64,000 bases of DNA from Fangia hongkongensis FSC776 = DSM 21703 (GTDB lineage Bacteria; Pseudomonadota; Gammaproteobacteria; Francisellales; Francisellaceae), in the NCBI RefSeq assembly GCF_000379445.1, contig NZ_KB902251.1:24781-88780 (forward strand), in the 5' to 3' direction. The position numbers and the translations under genes are program-made. Every line of letters begins with the position of its first letter. The stretch's first letter is position 1. Positions 53,086 to 63,095 of this stretch are shown one piece after another. A model generated the notes under the pieces. It was not told where the DNA came from and searched no databases. It was given only the letters and a program-made list of their open reading frames with translations.

Positions 53086-53343
53086 TTATTTTGGCTGCGA
53101 GAAATTTAAAATAAAAATATCGTATTTTTTAATCTTTTTATTTAACGTTGAAGGACTCATCCCCAGCACTTCTGCTGTATTTTTCAAATGAAAGCCTGTG
53201 AACTCTAAAGTCGCACATATCAAGCCTTTTTCCACCTCTTCACTGATAAAATCATGCATAAATTCAGGCTTGATTTTTTTTGACTTGAGTTCTTGATAAT
53301 GCCATTCCATGGAGTGATAAATGAAATCTTTAATATAGGTCAT
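53086..53343 (-). CDS. Fis-like DNA-binding protein
   Basis: An 85-residue protein whose C-terminal half matches the Fis-type HTH: LICATLEFTGFHLKNTAEVL, then MSPSTLNKKIKKYDI, where the G-x-x-x-x-x-A-A-x-x-L-G pattern is partly kept. N-terminal 30 residues resemble Fis. Compared with E. coli Fis (98 residues) the usual LLDxVLxYxRGNQTRAA stretch is divergent (EFTGFHLKNTA). It is not next to dusB, the usual partner. It could be a global regulator or an NtrC-C-terminal-like domain. The upstream region (53344-53573) has an 8-bp inverted repeat at 53430-53437/53454-53461. Confidence 0.7.
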   Translation of the reverse strand: MTYIKDFIYHSMEWHYQELKSKKIKPEFMHDFISEEVEKGLICATLEFTGFHLKNTAEVLGMSPSTLNKKIKKYDIFILNFSQPK

Positions 53344-53573
53344 GGCTAGACTCCCCTATTTATTGTTGTCATTGTAAGACTAGTCTGCCCACAGGGAAAT
53401 ACATAAGGATAAAAGCGGAAATTTATTCAGAGAATGTTAGAAAAATTACGCATACATTCTCCATGTATAAAATTTAATCACACAAGAGCATGGCATCGCT
53501 TTTCAATACAGATCTGTTGATTAATTATTCAAATTACATTTATTAACTATACACTTAAAGCGGATTGTAGCAC

Positions 53574-54476
53574 CTAGACACATGCCTGTACTTTTTGGTG
53601 AAGAGCAAGTGCTATTGAGCCTTTAAGCCCAGCATTCCCACCAAGCGCTGCTGGCACAATATACTGATTGATATTCTCTTCAATTAACGGATGCGAAATA
53701 TAGCCATTTAAAAGCGCTTGCACACGTTTGTGGATTTTAGGAAATAATTGTGACTGCTTCATCACGCCACCACCAAAAATAATCTTTTGTGGTGATACAA
53801 TTAAAATATAATTTACCAGAGCCTGTGCAAGATAGTCTGCCTCAATCTCCCAAGCAATATGATTCTCAGGAAAGCTGCTACAGCTTGGAACCTGCCAACG
53901 TGAATTAAGTGCAGGACCAGAGGCCATTCCCTCTAAACAATTTTTATGTGATGGACAAATCCCTGTAAATCCGTCAATTTCATGCTCACTTCTCATCACA
54001 CGAATATGTCCTGCCTCAGGGTGGGTTAAGCCATGCACCATTTTATTATTACTAATGATACCTGTTCCAATCCCCGTGCCAACTGTAATATAGACAACAT
54101 CACTTAAACCTTTGGCAGCGCCCCATGTTTTCTCACCAAGCGCGGCAGCATTAACATCTGTATCAAATCCAACAGGTAAATCTGGAAAATACTGCTGTAA
54201 ATAGTGAACAACATCAAAATATTGCCATGCAAGTTTAGGCGTTTTCATTATTTTGCCATAGTCTTTAGCTGATTTATCTAGACAGATTGGACCAAACGAG
54301 CCAAAACCAATGGCAACAATATCAGGGTGTTGCTGCAAGAATTGAATCACTTGAGGCATCGTCTCATCTGGCGTTGTCGTTGGAAACTGTATTTGATCAA
54401 TAATGTTTCCCTCACTGTCACCAACTCCACAGATAAACTTTGTGCCGCCAGCTTCAATACCTGCATATAGACTCAT
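53574..54476 (-). CDS. ROK-family fructokinase
   Basis: A 300-residue ROK kinase: LYAGIEAGGTKFICGVGDSE at the start, GSFGPICLD near 60, VGFDTDVNAAALGEKTWGAA near 101 with the catalytic Asp, VYITVGTGIGTGII near 128, and the zinc site HPEAGHIRVMRSEHEIDGF with CPSHKNCLEG (His, Cys, His, Cys) near 152-182. The GGTKF and C-P-x-H-x-x-C-L-E pattern is typical of fructokinases (ScrK, GmuE, Mak). It may supply fructose-6-P. No PTS or sugar transporter lies beside it. Confidence 0.9.
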   Translation of the reverse strand: MSLYAGIEAGGTKFICGVGDSEGNIIDQIQFPTTTPDETMPQVIQFLQQHPDIVAIGFGSFGPICLDKSAKDYGKIMKTPKLAWQYFDVVHYLQQYFPDLPVGFDTDVNAAALGEKTWGAAKGLSDVVYITVGTGIGTGIISNNKMVHGLTHPEAGHIRVMRSEHEIDGFTGICPSHKNCLEGMASGPALNSRWQVPSCSSFPENHIAWEIEADYLAQALVNYILIVSPQKIIFGGGVMKQSQLFPKIHKRVQALLNGYISHPLIEENINQYIVPAALGGNAGLKGSIALALHQKVQACV

Positions 54477-54727
54477 CTAATTTACACTCCTATTTAAATC
54501 CACGATTTCACACCTGTTGTCATTTTGTGGAAGTTGTATAGCAACAGATCGCTCAACATCATAATCATTAGGAAATTAAATTACAAGCCCAAAAGCGCAT
54601 AGAATTTACACAAATACCCCCTATTGTATCAATACCTCAACTGACCTTCTGTTATTGTGTAGCGCCCTAAAATACTTTACGATTGATTTACTTTTACATT
54701 ACTCTTCAGATTCTTTGATCGTTTAAA

Positions 54728-57700
54728 ATGGATATAGTACTACCTAATGATTATACTGAACGTGAACAGGCGCTTGATATTCGCCAATCATTTATCGTCC
54801 AAGCACCTGCTGGATCTGGAAAAACAGAAATTCTGACACAAAGGTATCTTAATCTATTATCACATAGCACAACTGCACCTGAGTCAATTATTGCACTGAC
54901 ATTTACCAATAAAGCTGCCAATGAAATGCACCATCGTATTTACTCGGCACTTTTATCCGTAGCAAATCCGCCACCAGGAGAAGCACATAAGCAGAAAACC
55001 TATACCCTTGCAAAAAAAGCACTCAAAAATAGTGATAAGCATCATTGGAACTTGTTAAAAAACCCAAGGCGACTTCGCATTATGACAATTGATGCTTTTT
55101 GTCAGCTTTTATCTAACAGACTTATCTATGAAGCGGAAGATGCTTTAAATGCTGAGGTAACTGATAAACCAGAGCGTTTATATCAAGATACTATTGATAA
55201 GTTTATCAGCTCAACATATTCCACAAGCCCATGGAAGGCATCACTTGAAACAGTTCTACTGCACCTTGATAACAATTTAGAGCGCTTTAAAGCGCTATTT
55301 AGTAGCATGCTTGCTAAGCGTGAGCAATGGCTTGGCATTCTCTTTGAGCTCGATTTAACACAAAAACCACACTCCAAGCATGCCAAAGAAAAACTAGAAG
55401 CAGGCTTTCAGTCGATTATTAACTCACTACTATCCTCACTTTATCCTGTGCTTGTTGAAATGAATGAACACATACTTTGTGAAATTTTGCGCTATTGCCA
55501 CCCTAAAGCCACCTTTCAACTCTCAAGCCATTATGACACTTTAGATAGTTGGCAGGCGCTGATTAAACTGTTATTTACCGACAAAGGACAATTTAGAAGT
55601 GTATTTAATAAATCAATCGGTTTACCTGCTACAGATCCACAGGCAAAAAGCTATGCCACATGGTTGAAAAATTTCACAAAAAACTTTAGTGATTCAGAAA
55701 AAGCGTATATTGAGGAATATATAAAAGAAATCTCTAATTTTAAATGCCATAGTTTCACAGAAAACCAATGGGAGGTACTACAGGCAATCTCTGAAGTTGC
55801 TTTATATCTGGCACAATTTTTGCGACTTTGTTTTAAAGAGAAAAGCACGATTGATTTTAATGAAGTTTCACTTCAAGCACTCTCTGCACTTGGACAAAGT
55901 GAATCCCCAACAGATTTGGCATTATATCTTGATCATCAAATTCAGCATCTTCTTATCGATGAGTTTCAAGACACCTCCATTATCCAGTTTAAACTATTAG
56001 AGCTACTTACCTGTCAATGGCAGAGAAATGATGGGAAAACGCTTTTTATTGTCGGCGATCCAATGCAATCCATTTACCGTTTCCGACAAGCAGAAGTGAA
56101 TTTATTTTTAGATGTCAAAGAATATGGCATTGGATTGATTAAACCGACCTTCATCTCACTTAGTTGTAACTTTCGCTCCAGCCAAATTATGGTCGAGTGG
56201 TTTAACCGTACGTTTTCTGTGATATTGCCCGCAAAAGACATTAAAACATATGGCGCTATTGCCTATAGTACCTCAGACACATTGAGTTCCGCACATGAAA
56301 AAAACAGTATCTCCCTTGCTTATTTTGACTCTGCTGAAGCGGAAGCCTATGGCATTGCAAAGGCTATCAAAGACTTCCAACAAACAAACCCAGCTGGCAG
56401 TATTGCCATTTTGGTTCGCTCTCGCTCACACCTTAAAACACTGATCCCGATTTTAAAATCACAGAAGATTGAGCTCACGGAAAGTGAGATTGAACCATTA
56501 TATTATCAAGAGCAAATACAAGATTTGATTGCTTTGAGTTTTATTCTTATTAACTATGAGGATATTTTTCATTGGCTCAGCCTTTTGCAATCAAAGCTCT
56601 TTGGTTTCACACTGGAAGAAATAGATAACATACAAACACAATCGGGCGATTTTTTTCTTGAAAGAGCTCATGACTACCTTGACTCGCTTATTGAGCCGCA
56701 AGCACATCAAATCAAGCTGAGGTACTTTTTGGACTACCTAAATAACGCTCTTTATCATCCAAAGCGTACCGCCATAGATAAAAAACTGTCATTTTTTTGG
56801 CAAAAGCTTGATGGCTGTTCAATCCATCCAGAAAAAGAAGCTTATCACAACTTCATTGATATATTGGATCAGCATTTAAATCAAGACCGAACAGATATTC
56901 TGGATCATACACTTTTTCTAAGCGCACTAGAGTCAAGCTTTTACTCTACTGACAAAGAGACCCCCATCAAAGTAATGACCATTCATAAATCCAAAGGGCT
57001 AGAGTTCGATTTTGTTATTATGCCTGATTTAAATAAAGCCAGTCGTAGCGATGATCCTGAGGTGTTTTTATATGACAACTATCATCTCTCACCCACTGAA
57101 AACCACCTTCTTGTCAGTCCCATCCGACATGCTTTAGAAAGCGAGGTTTCCTCTTTATATAAAGTCATTCAATCACTACAAAAAAAACGTGCTCTTTATG
57201 AATCTCAGCGGCTTTTGTATGTGGGCGCAACGCGAGCAAAATCAAAGCTTTTTCTAACATTTAATCACAAAGAAGATGGCAAAACACTTAAAGCAAAATC
57301 TGGCAGCTTCTACGCACTTTTAGAGCCTGCTACAGTAGATTGGGAAAAAATAAACGACGAACAAAAAGATCAATGTAAACACACATCGGAAGCAGCAACT
57401 GATTGCATCATGCCAACTGTCGATCAAGTGCAAACATTCTCCCTTTCACCATTTGCTATAAATGAACCAGAAGAAGATGCGCAAATAGATAAAGAAAACC
57501 CGCTTAATCAACCCAACCCAGATGATGTTTTACTTAATACTGACAAGCAGATTGGCTCTATCTTACATGCTTGTTTTGAGTATCTCTGCTATAACAAATA
57601 TGACCAGCATGCACTTAACACCTTTTTGAATAAAATGTGTTATCAATTTCACCTGCCAAGAGTGCTTTACGATAAAGCACACTCACTTTGCCATCAAGCG

Positions 57701-58057
57701 ATTACAAATACCATCAAAGAGTTTCCATGGATTTTCACCGCCAAAGGCAAAGCCGAGCAGAATATGTATCAAAAACGCTTTGGCAAGGTCAATAAAAAAA
57801 CAGCTGATCGCATCATTGAAAAGGATGGTGAATATAGCATTATCGATTATAAATTCTCTACTCCTTTAAAAGATGAGTCATTAGATCAATTTATTGCTGA
57901 GCATAATATGCTTTATCAGGGTCAGCTACGTGAGTATCAATACCTACTTGCAGCCAAACAGCGCATCGCTAAAAAGAGCATCAAACTTTTTTTATACTAC
58001 CCGCTTATTCCTCATCTCGCTCAGCTACCCAATCATGCGGGGGAAGAAGAAAGATAA
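54728..58057 (+). CDS. UvrD-type helicase fused to PD-(D/E)XK nuclease (AddA/RecB-like)
   Basis: A 1109-residue helicase-nuclease. Walker A is VQAPAGSGKTEILTQRYLNL near residue 27; ALTFTNKAANEM follows; the DExx box is LLIDEFQDTS near 408; GDPMQSIYRFRQAE near 440; VMTIHKSKGLEFDFV near 755; YVGATRAKSKL near 830. The C-terminal nuclease shows IIEKDGEYSIIDYKFS (the D-x-K triad) near residue 1030. This combination is AddA/RecB-like and acts in double-strand break repair. No AddB or RecC/RecD partner is adjacent, which is unusual. The 3' end overlaps the antiporter gene on the other strand by 53 bp. Confidence 0.88.
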   Translation: MDIVLPNDYTEREQALDIRQSFIVQAPAGSGKTEILTQRYLNLLSHSTTAPESIIALTFTNKAANEMHHRIYSALLSVANPPPGEAHKQKTYTLAKKALKNSDKHHWNLLKNPRRLRIMTIDAFCQLLSNRLIYEAEDALNAEVTDKPERLYQDTIDKFISSTYSTSPWKASLETVLLHLDNNLERFKALFSSMLAKREQWLGILFELDLTQKPHSKHAKEKLEAGFQSIINSLLSSLYPVLVEMNEHILCEILRYCHPKATFQLSSHYDTLDSWQALIKLLFTDKGQFRSVFNKSIGLPATDPQAKSYATWLKNFTKNFSDSEKAYIEEYIKEISNFKCHSFTENQWEVLQAISEVALYLAQFLRLCFKEKSTIDFNEVSLQALSALGQSESPTDLALYLDHQIQHLLIDEFQDTSIIQFKLLELLTCQWQRNDGKTLFIVGDPMQSIYRFRQAEVNLFLDVKEYGIGLIKPTFISLSCNFRSSQIMVEWFNRTFSVILPAKDIKTYGAIAYSTSDTLSSAHEKNSISLAYFDSAEAEAYGIAKAIKDFQQTNPAGSIAILVRSRSHLKTLIPILKSQKIELTESEIEPLYYQEQIQDLIALSFILINYEDIFHWLSLLQSKLFGFTLEEIDNIQTQSGDFFLERAHDYLDSLIEPQAHQIKLRYFLDYLNNALYHPKRTAIDKKLSFFWQKLDGCSIHPEKEAYHNFIDILDQHLNQDRTDILDHTLFLSALESSFYSTDKETPIKVMTIHKSKGLEFDFVIMPDLNKASRSDDPEVFLYDNYHLSPTENHLLVSPIRHALESEVSSLYKVIQSLQKKRALYESQRLLYVGATRAKSKLFLTFNHKEDGKTLKAKSGSFYALLEPATVDWEKINDEQKDQCKHTSEAATDCIMPTVDQVQTFSLSPFAINEPEEDAQIDKENPLNQPNPDDVLLNTDKQIGSILHACFEYLCYNKYDQHALNTFLNKMCYQFHLPRVLYDKAHSLCHQAITNTIKEFPWIFTAKGKAEQNMYQKRFGKVNKKTADRIIEKDGEYSIIDYKFSTPLKDESLDQFIAEHNMLYQGQLREYQYLLAAKQRIAKKSIKLFLYYPLIPHLAQLPNHAGEEER

Positions 58058-59879
58058 CTTTCCAGCCACTTTGTGGATTAAAATCACTATCTGGTGAAAC
58101 AACGTGAATTTGTTCTTTAGGGGTAATAAAGAAAAGCTCAATTGCCGATTCATTCAAAGATTGAAATTTCTCCCAGCTATATTCATCTGTTAATGTGGTG
58201 CTTTTAATTTCACCACCTTGTTTGACTGCGGATCGAAGCATATGGTAGGACAAATCTCGACTGAAAAGACGTTTTGCATATTTTTTAGTAAGATAGGTCA
58301 ACTTAGAGTTTGCTCGATTTTGTGAGGTTGGCAGTGTAAATACTGAAGAGCGTCCATCAAATTCACGGTAATATTTAACCGCAGAGAGCACATTCATTTG
58401 CTCACTACTAGAGCACCCTAACATACGACCTATTCCAACCAAATTTAAATGCCAATCAGCATGCTCTGAAACTGAGCTGCCATAATAACAAGTCAGTCCC
58501 TGAAGGCGACAAGCCTGCACGCTTCTCCAACTGGTATCCGTCAAAACAACATTAAAGCCATTTTTTTGTAATATTAGTGCAATGCTGCGTGCCAAAGTGT
58601 TGCCACCTATAATTAAAAATCCTCTGGGCTCAGGCGCTGAAGCATGTAGTACTTTTGCCAAGAAAGGCGCGGTTAAACTTTGGATAATCACTGTCCCTAA
58701 AATAATAATAAAGACCAATAACACCAAAAGCTCACCCTCTCTTGGCAGTCCCATCGTTTCAATCACTTTGATAGAGAAAAGCGCAGCAACGGCAGCGGCA
58801 ACAATTCCTCGTGGTGAAATCCAACAAAAGAGCATCCGCTCTCGCCAATTAAGCTCACTACCAATAGTTGAAATACCCGCTGCAATGGGCCTGACGATAC
58901 ATTGCAAAATTAGCACTAAAACAATCCCCTTCCACCATACTTCTGATAGATAGGCAAAACTAACATTCGCACCGAGCAAAATAAACAAACTTGAAATCAA
59001 AATCAAACTCAATGACTCTTTAAAATCAAGAATTTCCTCAATATGCGCATTAGGCATATTGCCAACTATAATACCCATAATTGTGACAATTAATAGCCCA
59101 CCGCCTTCAACGATATGCTCAGCAATCACAAATGATGTAATGACAAAAGACAGTACAAACATGTTATTAAGATAACTTGGCACCCACTGCTTTTTTAAAA
59201 TGTAGCCAAGCAAAAATCCCATAAGGACACCACCGCCACCGCCAACAATAACGACCAAAAACACATGAATAACGATGCTCCATAGGGCGACATATTGTGA
59301 CGCGGTAATCGCGGTATAGACAATCACAGCCAAAATTGCACCTATCGGATCAACCAGCATCCCCTCCCAGCGAATAATGTTGGCAAGTTTAGTGGTTGGG
59401 CGCACACTTCTTAAAATTGGCACCACAACGGTTGGACCACTCACAGAGGATATAGCACCAATTAAAGCTGCAATTTCCCATGCCAGCCCAAAGATATAAT
59501 GTACAGCAATGGTCGTTAGCACTGCGGTAATTAAAAGCCCAATAGAAACAATATTGCGAACCGTTTTCCCAAGACCTCTTATCTCTCTGAACTTAAGCCC
59601 AAGACAGCCTTCAAAAAGAATGATTGAAACACAAATGGAAACAATGGGATATAGTGCATCTTGAAACAGCCCAGAAGGGTTTAAAAATGCATATTCTTTG
59701 CCAAATACAATGGAGGATATAGGGCCTAATAACACACCTGCAATCAGTAAAAACAAAATAGCAGGAAGTTTTAGCCGCCAAGCAAGCCACTGACAAATAA
59801 AACCAATAAGCAACACGGCCATAAGAACAATGGGAATATACGCACTTGAAAGAAAAATATCAGTGGGCATTACATTCAT
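58005..59879 (-). CDS. Cation:proton antiporter (CPA1/NhaP type) with TrkA-N domain
   Basis: A 624-residue protein. Residues 1-400 form about 12-13 helices with LAWRLKLPAILFLLIAGVLL near the start, AALIGAISSVSGPTVVVPIL near residue 143, MLVDPIGAILAVIVYTAI and CWISPRGIVAAAVAALFSIK near 350, all CPA1/NhaP positions. Then a Rossmann TrkA-N domain GFLIIGGNTLARSIALILQK near 420 (NAD-type fold) and a C-terminal region. The frame extends to 60065, but the start at 59879 (MNVMPTDIF) gives a normal first helix; a later ATG at 59870 is possible. Divergent from cydA. Cation specificity is not clear. Confidence 0.85.
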   Translation of the reverse strand: MNVMPTDIFLSSAYIPIVLMAVLLIGFICQWLAWRLKLPAILFLLIAGVLLGPISSIVFGKEYAFLNPSGLFQDALYPIVSICVSIILFEGCLGLKFREIRGLGKTVRNIVSIGLLITAVLTTIAVHYIFGLAWEIAALIGAISSVSGPTVVVPILRSVRPTTKLANIIRWEGMLVDPIGAILAVIVYTAITASQYVALWSIVIHVFLVVIVGGGGGVLMGFLLGYILKKQWVPSYLNNMFVLSFVITSFVIAEHIVEGGGLLIVTIMGIIVGNMPNAHIEEILDFKESLSLILISSLFILLGANVSFAYLSEVWWKGIVLVLILQCIVRPIAAGISTIGSELNWRERMLFCWISPRGIVAAAVAALFSIKVIETMGLPREGELLVLLVFIIILGTVIIQSLTAPFLAKVLHASAPEPRGFLIIGGNTLARSIALILQKNGFNVVLTDTSWRSVQACRLQGLTCYYGSSVSEHADWHLNLVGIGRMLGCSSSEQMNVLSAVKYYREFDGRSSVFTLPTSQNRANSKLTYLTKKYAKRLFSRDLSYHMLRSAVKQGGEIKSTTLTDEYSWEKFQSLNESAIELFFITPKEQIHVVSPDSDFNPQSGWKVIFLLPPHDWVAERDEE

Positions 59880-60137
59880 ATAAAAACTTATCCAGATCAA
59901 AGAGTATGTCAATATTGTAGCAAACCAACTCAATTGTAAAAGATTTTTTGTCTCTATAAATAGTCTTGCAAAATACGTGATCATACGCTGGCAATCTACT
60001 AAAAACCGTCTATGATTGACACAACATGAAGGATAATTAATTAAATTGCTTGATATGGTTTTCAATTCAGCTTGAATGGCGTAGACTCTGTCAGCAATTT
60101 TACAGCACCAAAATGATAAGTTTTTGGAGAGTATTGG

Positions 60138-61715
60138 ATGGATATGTCGCAGCTTCTTGTCGATTTGTCACGATCACAGTTTGCCTTTACCGCACTTTTT
60201 CACTTTATCTTTGTCCCCTTAACCCTTGGGCTTTCATGGATTTTATTTATTATGGAAGCAGCCTACATCAAAACAGGCAAGGTTGTTTATCGAGATATGG
60301 TCAAGTTTTGGGGTAAGCTTTTTGCCATCAATTTTGCGATGGGCGTGGTCACCGGAATTACCATGGAATTTGAGTTTGGGCTGAATTGGGCCTATTTTTC
60401 ACGCTTTATTGGCGAGAGTTTCGGCACGATTCTAGCGATTGAAGGACTCACTGCCTTTATGACGGAGGCAACACTCTTTGGTTTATTCTTTTTTACTTGG
60501 AATAAAGTCAGCAAAAAAACACACCTTTTAATTACATTTTTCCTTGCACTTGGAACCAATTTATCTATTGTTAATATCCTTGTTGCCAATAGCTGGATGC
60601 AACACCCAGTTGCTTCGTTCTTAAACCCTGATACGATGCAAATGCAACTGACAAGCTTTGTTGATATCTACCTTCAAGAACTTGCTCAAATTCGAATTGG
60701 ACATGTTGCCTTTGGCGGTTATGTTATCTCTGCTATGTTTGTTGTCGGCATTAGCTCATGGTATCTTCTTCGCAAACGTAACACAGGCTTTGCGATCCGC
60801 TCGCTTGCCGTTGGCCTTGGTTTTGGCGTCTCAAGCGCAATTTTCATCTTCTTTTTAGGTGATGCGAATGGACTTGCAGTTGATAAATACCAACCTGCTA
60901 AAATGGCCGCCATTGAAGGGCAATGGGAAACACAAAAACCACCAGCTGCTTGGACAGTTGTCGCCATCCCATCTCAAGAAAAAGAGAAAAACTATTTAGA
61001 AATCAATATTCCTTGGGCGTTAAGTCTCATTGCAGGGCATAATCTAAGTGCAACTGTAGAAGGCTTAAAGCCTATTATGAAAGAGAATGAAACCAGAATA
61101 CGTGATGGCGCTATCGCACTTAAGGCATTAAGCCATATTCGAAGCGGGAATGGAACCAAGGCAGATTATGCTATTTTCGATCCCACTAATCAGGCAACTA
61201 AAAAATACCGTGATAATATTGGCTATGGCTTTATTCTACAGGAACATGCAAAAGACCCTTTCAACCCAACAGAGAAAGAAGTTCAAGCAGCTGCTAAGGA
61301 CTCGATTCCTGAAATGTGGCCTGCCTTTTTTGGCTTTAGAGTCATGATTTTCTGCTGGTTTATCACTTTCTTGATTATGGTATTAGGCTCTGTATTTCTC
61401 CTTCATAGAACACTGTTAAAACACAGGTGGTTTATGTGGGCTGCACTGTTTGCTATTCCTTTGCCTTATATCGCAGCTGAAGCTGGCTGGGTTATTGCAG
61501 AGATGGGCCGGCAACCTTGGGTTGTCCATGGCATATTACCAACCTCCCTCGGTGTGTCATCATTGGAGTCTTGGAATATTGTTATTAGTCTATTTTTCTT
61601 TGCCTTGCTATATGTCGCACTTTTTGTGGTTGAATTGATTATCATGGTGAAAATTGCACGAAAAGGTCCAGGCTCTCTAGGAACAGGAAGGTACGACTTA
61701 GAGGAGAAACACTAA
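60138..61715 (+). CDS. cydA: Cytochrome bd ubiquinol oxidase subunit I
   Basis: Quinol oxidase with high oxygen affinity, inner membrane. The 525 residues begin QLLVDLSRSQFAFTALFHFI, where the heme b595 His near residue 22 is visible. FWGKLFAINFAMGVVTGITM and EFEFGLNWAYFSRFIGESF follow; the second heme His lies in GHVAFGGYV near 184, and GWVIAEMGRQPWVVHG near 447 is the conserved end motif. Long Q-loop form by length (E. coli CydA 522). The ATG at 60138 has GGAG upstream. Confidence 0.96.
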   Translation: MDMSQLLVDLSRSQFAFTALFHFIFVPLTLGLSWILFIMEAAYIKTGKVVYRDMVKFWGKLFAINFAMGVVTGITMEFEFGLNWAYFSRFIGESFGTILAIEGLTAFMTEATLFGLFFFTWNKVSKKTHLLITFFLALGTNLSIVNILVANSWMQHPVASFLNPDTMQMQLTSFVDIYLQELAQIRIGHVAFGGYVISAMFVVGISSWYLLRKRNTGFAIRSLAVGLGFGVSSAIFIFFLGDANGLAVDKYQPAKMAAIEGQWETQKPPAAWTVVAIPSQEKEKNYLEINIPWALSLIAGHNLSATVEGLKPIMKENETRIRDGAIALKALSHIRSGNGTKADYAIFDPTNQATKKYRDNIGYGFILQEHAKDPFNPTEKEVQAAAKDSIPEMWPAFFGFRVMIFCWFITFLIMVLGSVFLLHRTLLKHRWFMWAALFAIPLPYIAAEAGWVIAEMGRQPWVVHGILPTSLGVSSLESWNIVISLFFFALLYVALFVVELIIMVKIARKGPGSLGTGRYDLEEKH

Positions 61716-62890
61716 TGCTGTTTGATTATACAACACTTCAAGTTATCTGGTGGGTCTTGATTATTGCTGTTTTAGTCTTATATGCCACCACATCAGGCTG
61801 TGACTCAGGGGTCACCATTATGATGCCGTTTTTATCTAAGCATAAAAACTTTAATGAAAATGATGATGAAAGACGCCTTGCATTAAATACAATTGCACCT
61901 ACTTGGGATGGAAACCAGACATGGCTTGTTATTGCTGGTGGTGCACTTTTTGGCATTTGGCCTGCGGTTTATGGCACGATATTCTCAGGGCTTTATCCTG
62001 CACTGTTACTTGTTCTTTTCACCTTATTTTTACGTCCCCCTGGTTTTGACTACAGAAGCAAAATAGACAGTGATAAATGGCGTAAGTTTTGGGATTGGGG
62101 ACTTTTTATTAGTAGCTTCTTTCCAATGCTTGTCTTTGGACTTGTCCTTGGCTCTTTATTTATAGGACTTCCTTTTTACCATGATGATTTTATGATGCGC
62201 TCTGAATATCAACAAAGCGCCTTTTTAAGTGTTATTTCACCTTTTAGTATTTTGGTTGCAGTTCTTGTCATTATTATGTCTTTGATGCATGGCTCTTTCC
62301 ATCTTAACCGACGACTGACTGGCGAGCTAAAAAGACGCTTTTCAAAACTTGCTTATCTCTTCTCAGTTTTAGCGCTTATTCTTATCACAATTGGTTTAGT
62401 TGCACTTATCTATTGGCTGCCGGGCATGAATATCAGCGCGACACCCAAAACCCTATCCTATCACACTGATGTGGTGATACAAATGGGTGGCTGGATGCAG
62501 AACTACACTCTTCACCCTTGGATGTGGATTGCCCCTGTTTTAACCTATGCAGGCATTGTCCTTGCGATGCTTTTTCAACGTGTTTCAGGCACATTTGCTT
62601 ACTGGTGCAGCGCCATTAGTATCAGCGCACTTTTATGCTCTGGCGCCTTTGCACTTTTCCCTTTTATTGTGCCATCATCTTTACATATTGCCGGCGGCAT
62701 TGGGACACAAAGCTTAACCATCTGGAATGCCTCTTCTGCACCTTATAGTTTAATGGGCATGTTTTATATTACTATCGTTATGTTTATCATCATTATCGCT
62801 TATAAATTCTGGGCGTTTAATGCAGCGTGGCGCGGAAAAAGCGCAATTGGTAAACAAGATTTAGATGAAAACAAACATACGTTCTACTAA
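61715..62890 (+). CDS. cydB: Cytochrome bd ubiquinol oxidase subunit II
   Basis: A 391-residue, about nine-helix partner of CydA. The family pattern is clear: LQVIWWVLIIAVLVLYATTS, then APTWDGNQTWLVIAGGALFG near 63 and YNTLFSGLYPALLLVLFTLF-type (here GTIFSGLYPALLLVLF) and LRPPGFDYRSK. The ATG overlaps the cydA stop by one base (TAATG). Confidence 0.96.
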   Translation: MLFDYTTLQVIWWVLIIAVLVLYATTSGCDSGVTIMMPFLSKHKNFNENDDERRLALNTIAPTWDGNQTWLVIAGGALFGIWPAVYGTIFSGLYPALLLVLFTLFLRPPGFDYRSKIDSDKWRKFWDWGLFISSFFPMLVFGLVLGSLFIGLPFYHDDFMMRSEYQQSAFLSVISPFSILVAVLVIIMSLMHGSFHLNRRLTGELKRRFSKLAYLFSVLALILITIGLVALIYWLPGMNISATPKTLSYHTDVVIQMGGWMQNYTLHPWMWIAPVLTYAGIVLAMLFQRVSGTFAYWCSAISISALLCSGAFALFPFIVPSSLHIAGGIGTQSLTIWNASSAPYSLMGMFYITIVMFIIIIAYKFWAFNAAWRGKSAIGKQDLDENKHTFY

Positions 62891-62903
62891 GGAGAATAAA
62901 TCA

Positions 62904-63077
62904 ATGTGGTATATTGCCATTTGCCTGATGCTTGCTGTCTCGATGTATGTTGGCTATCGATTTACACTATATGTTGATAAAAAGATTGAAGATGATCGCT
63001 ATTTAGAAATCAGCGATGACCCGAACCATCCTGCTAATAATGACAGTGCAGACTCACACAATCACACACAAAAATAA
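62904..63077 (+). CDS. cydX: CydX-like small subunit of cytochrome bd
   Basis: A 57-residue single-helix protein: MWYIAICLMLAVSMYVGYRF resembles the CydX/YbgT start (M-W-Y-F-x-W-x-L), followed by a Lys/Asp region. E. coli CydX is 37 residues; here about 20 extra polar residues follow, ending SADSHNHTQK. AAGGAGA lies 7 bases before the ATG. The frame extends upstream to 62865 inside cydB, but the MWYIA start is the usual one. It follows cydB by 13 bp. Confidence 0.85.
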   Translation: MWYIAICLMLAVSMYVGYRFTLYVDKKIEDDRYLEISDDPNHPANNDSADSHNHTQK

Positions 63078-63095
63078 TTTTATATTTTCTCTTCC

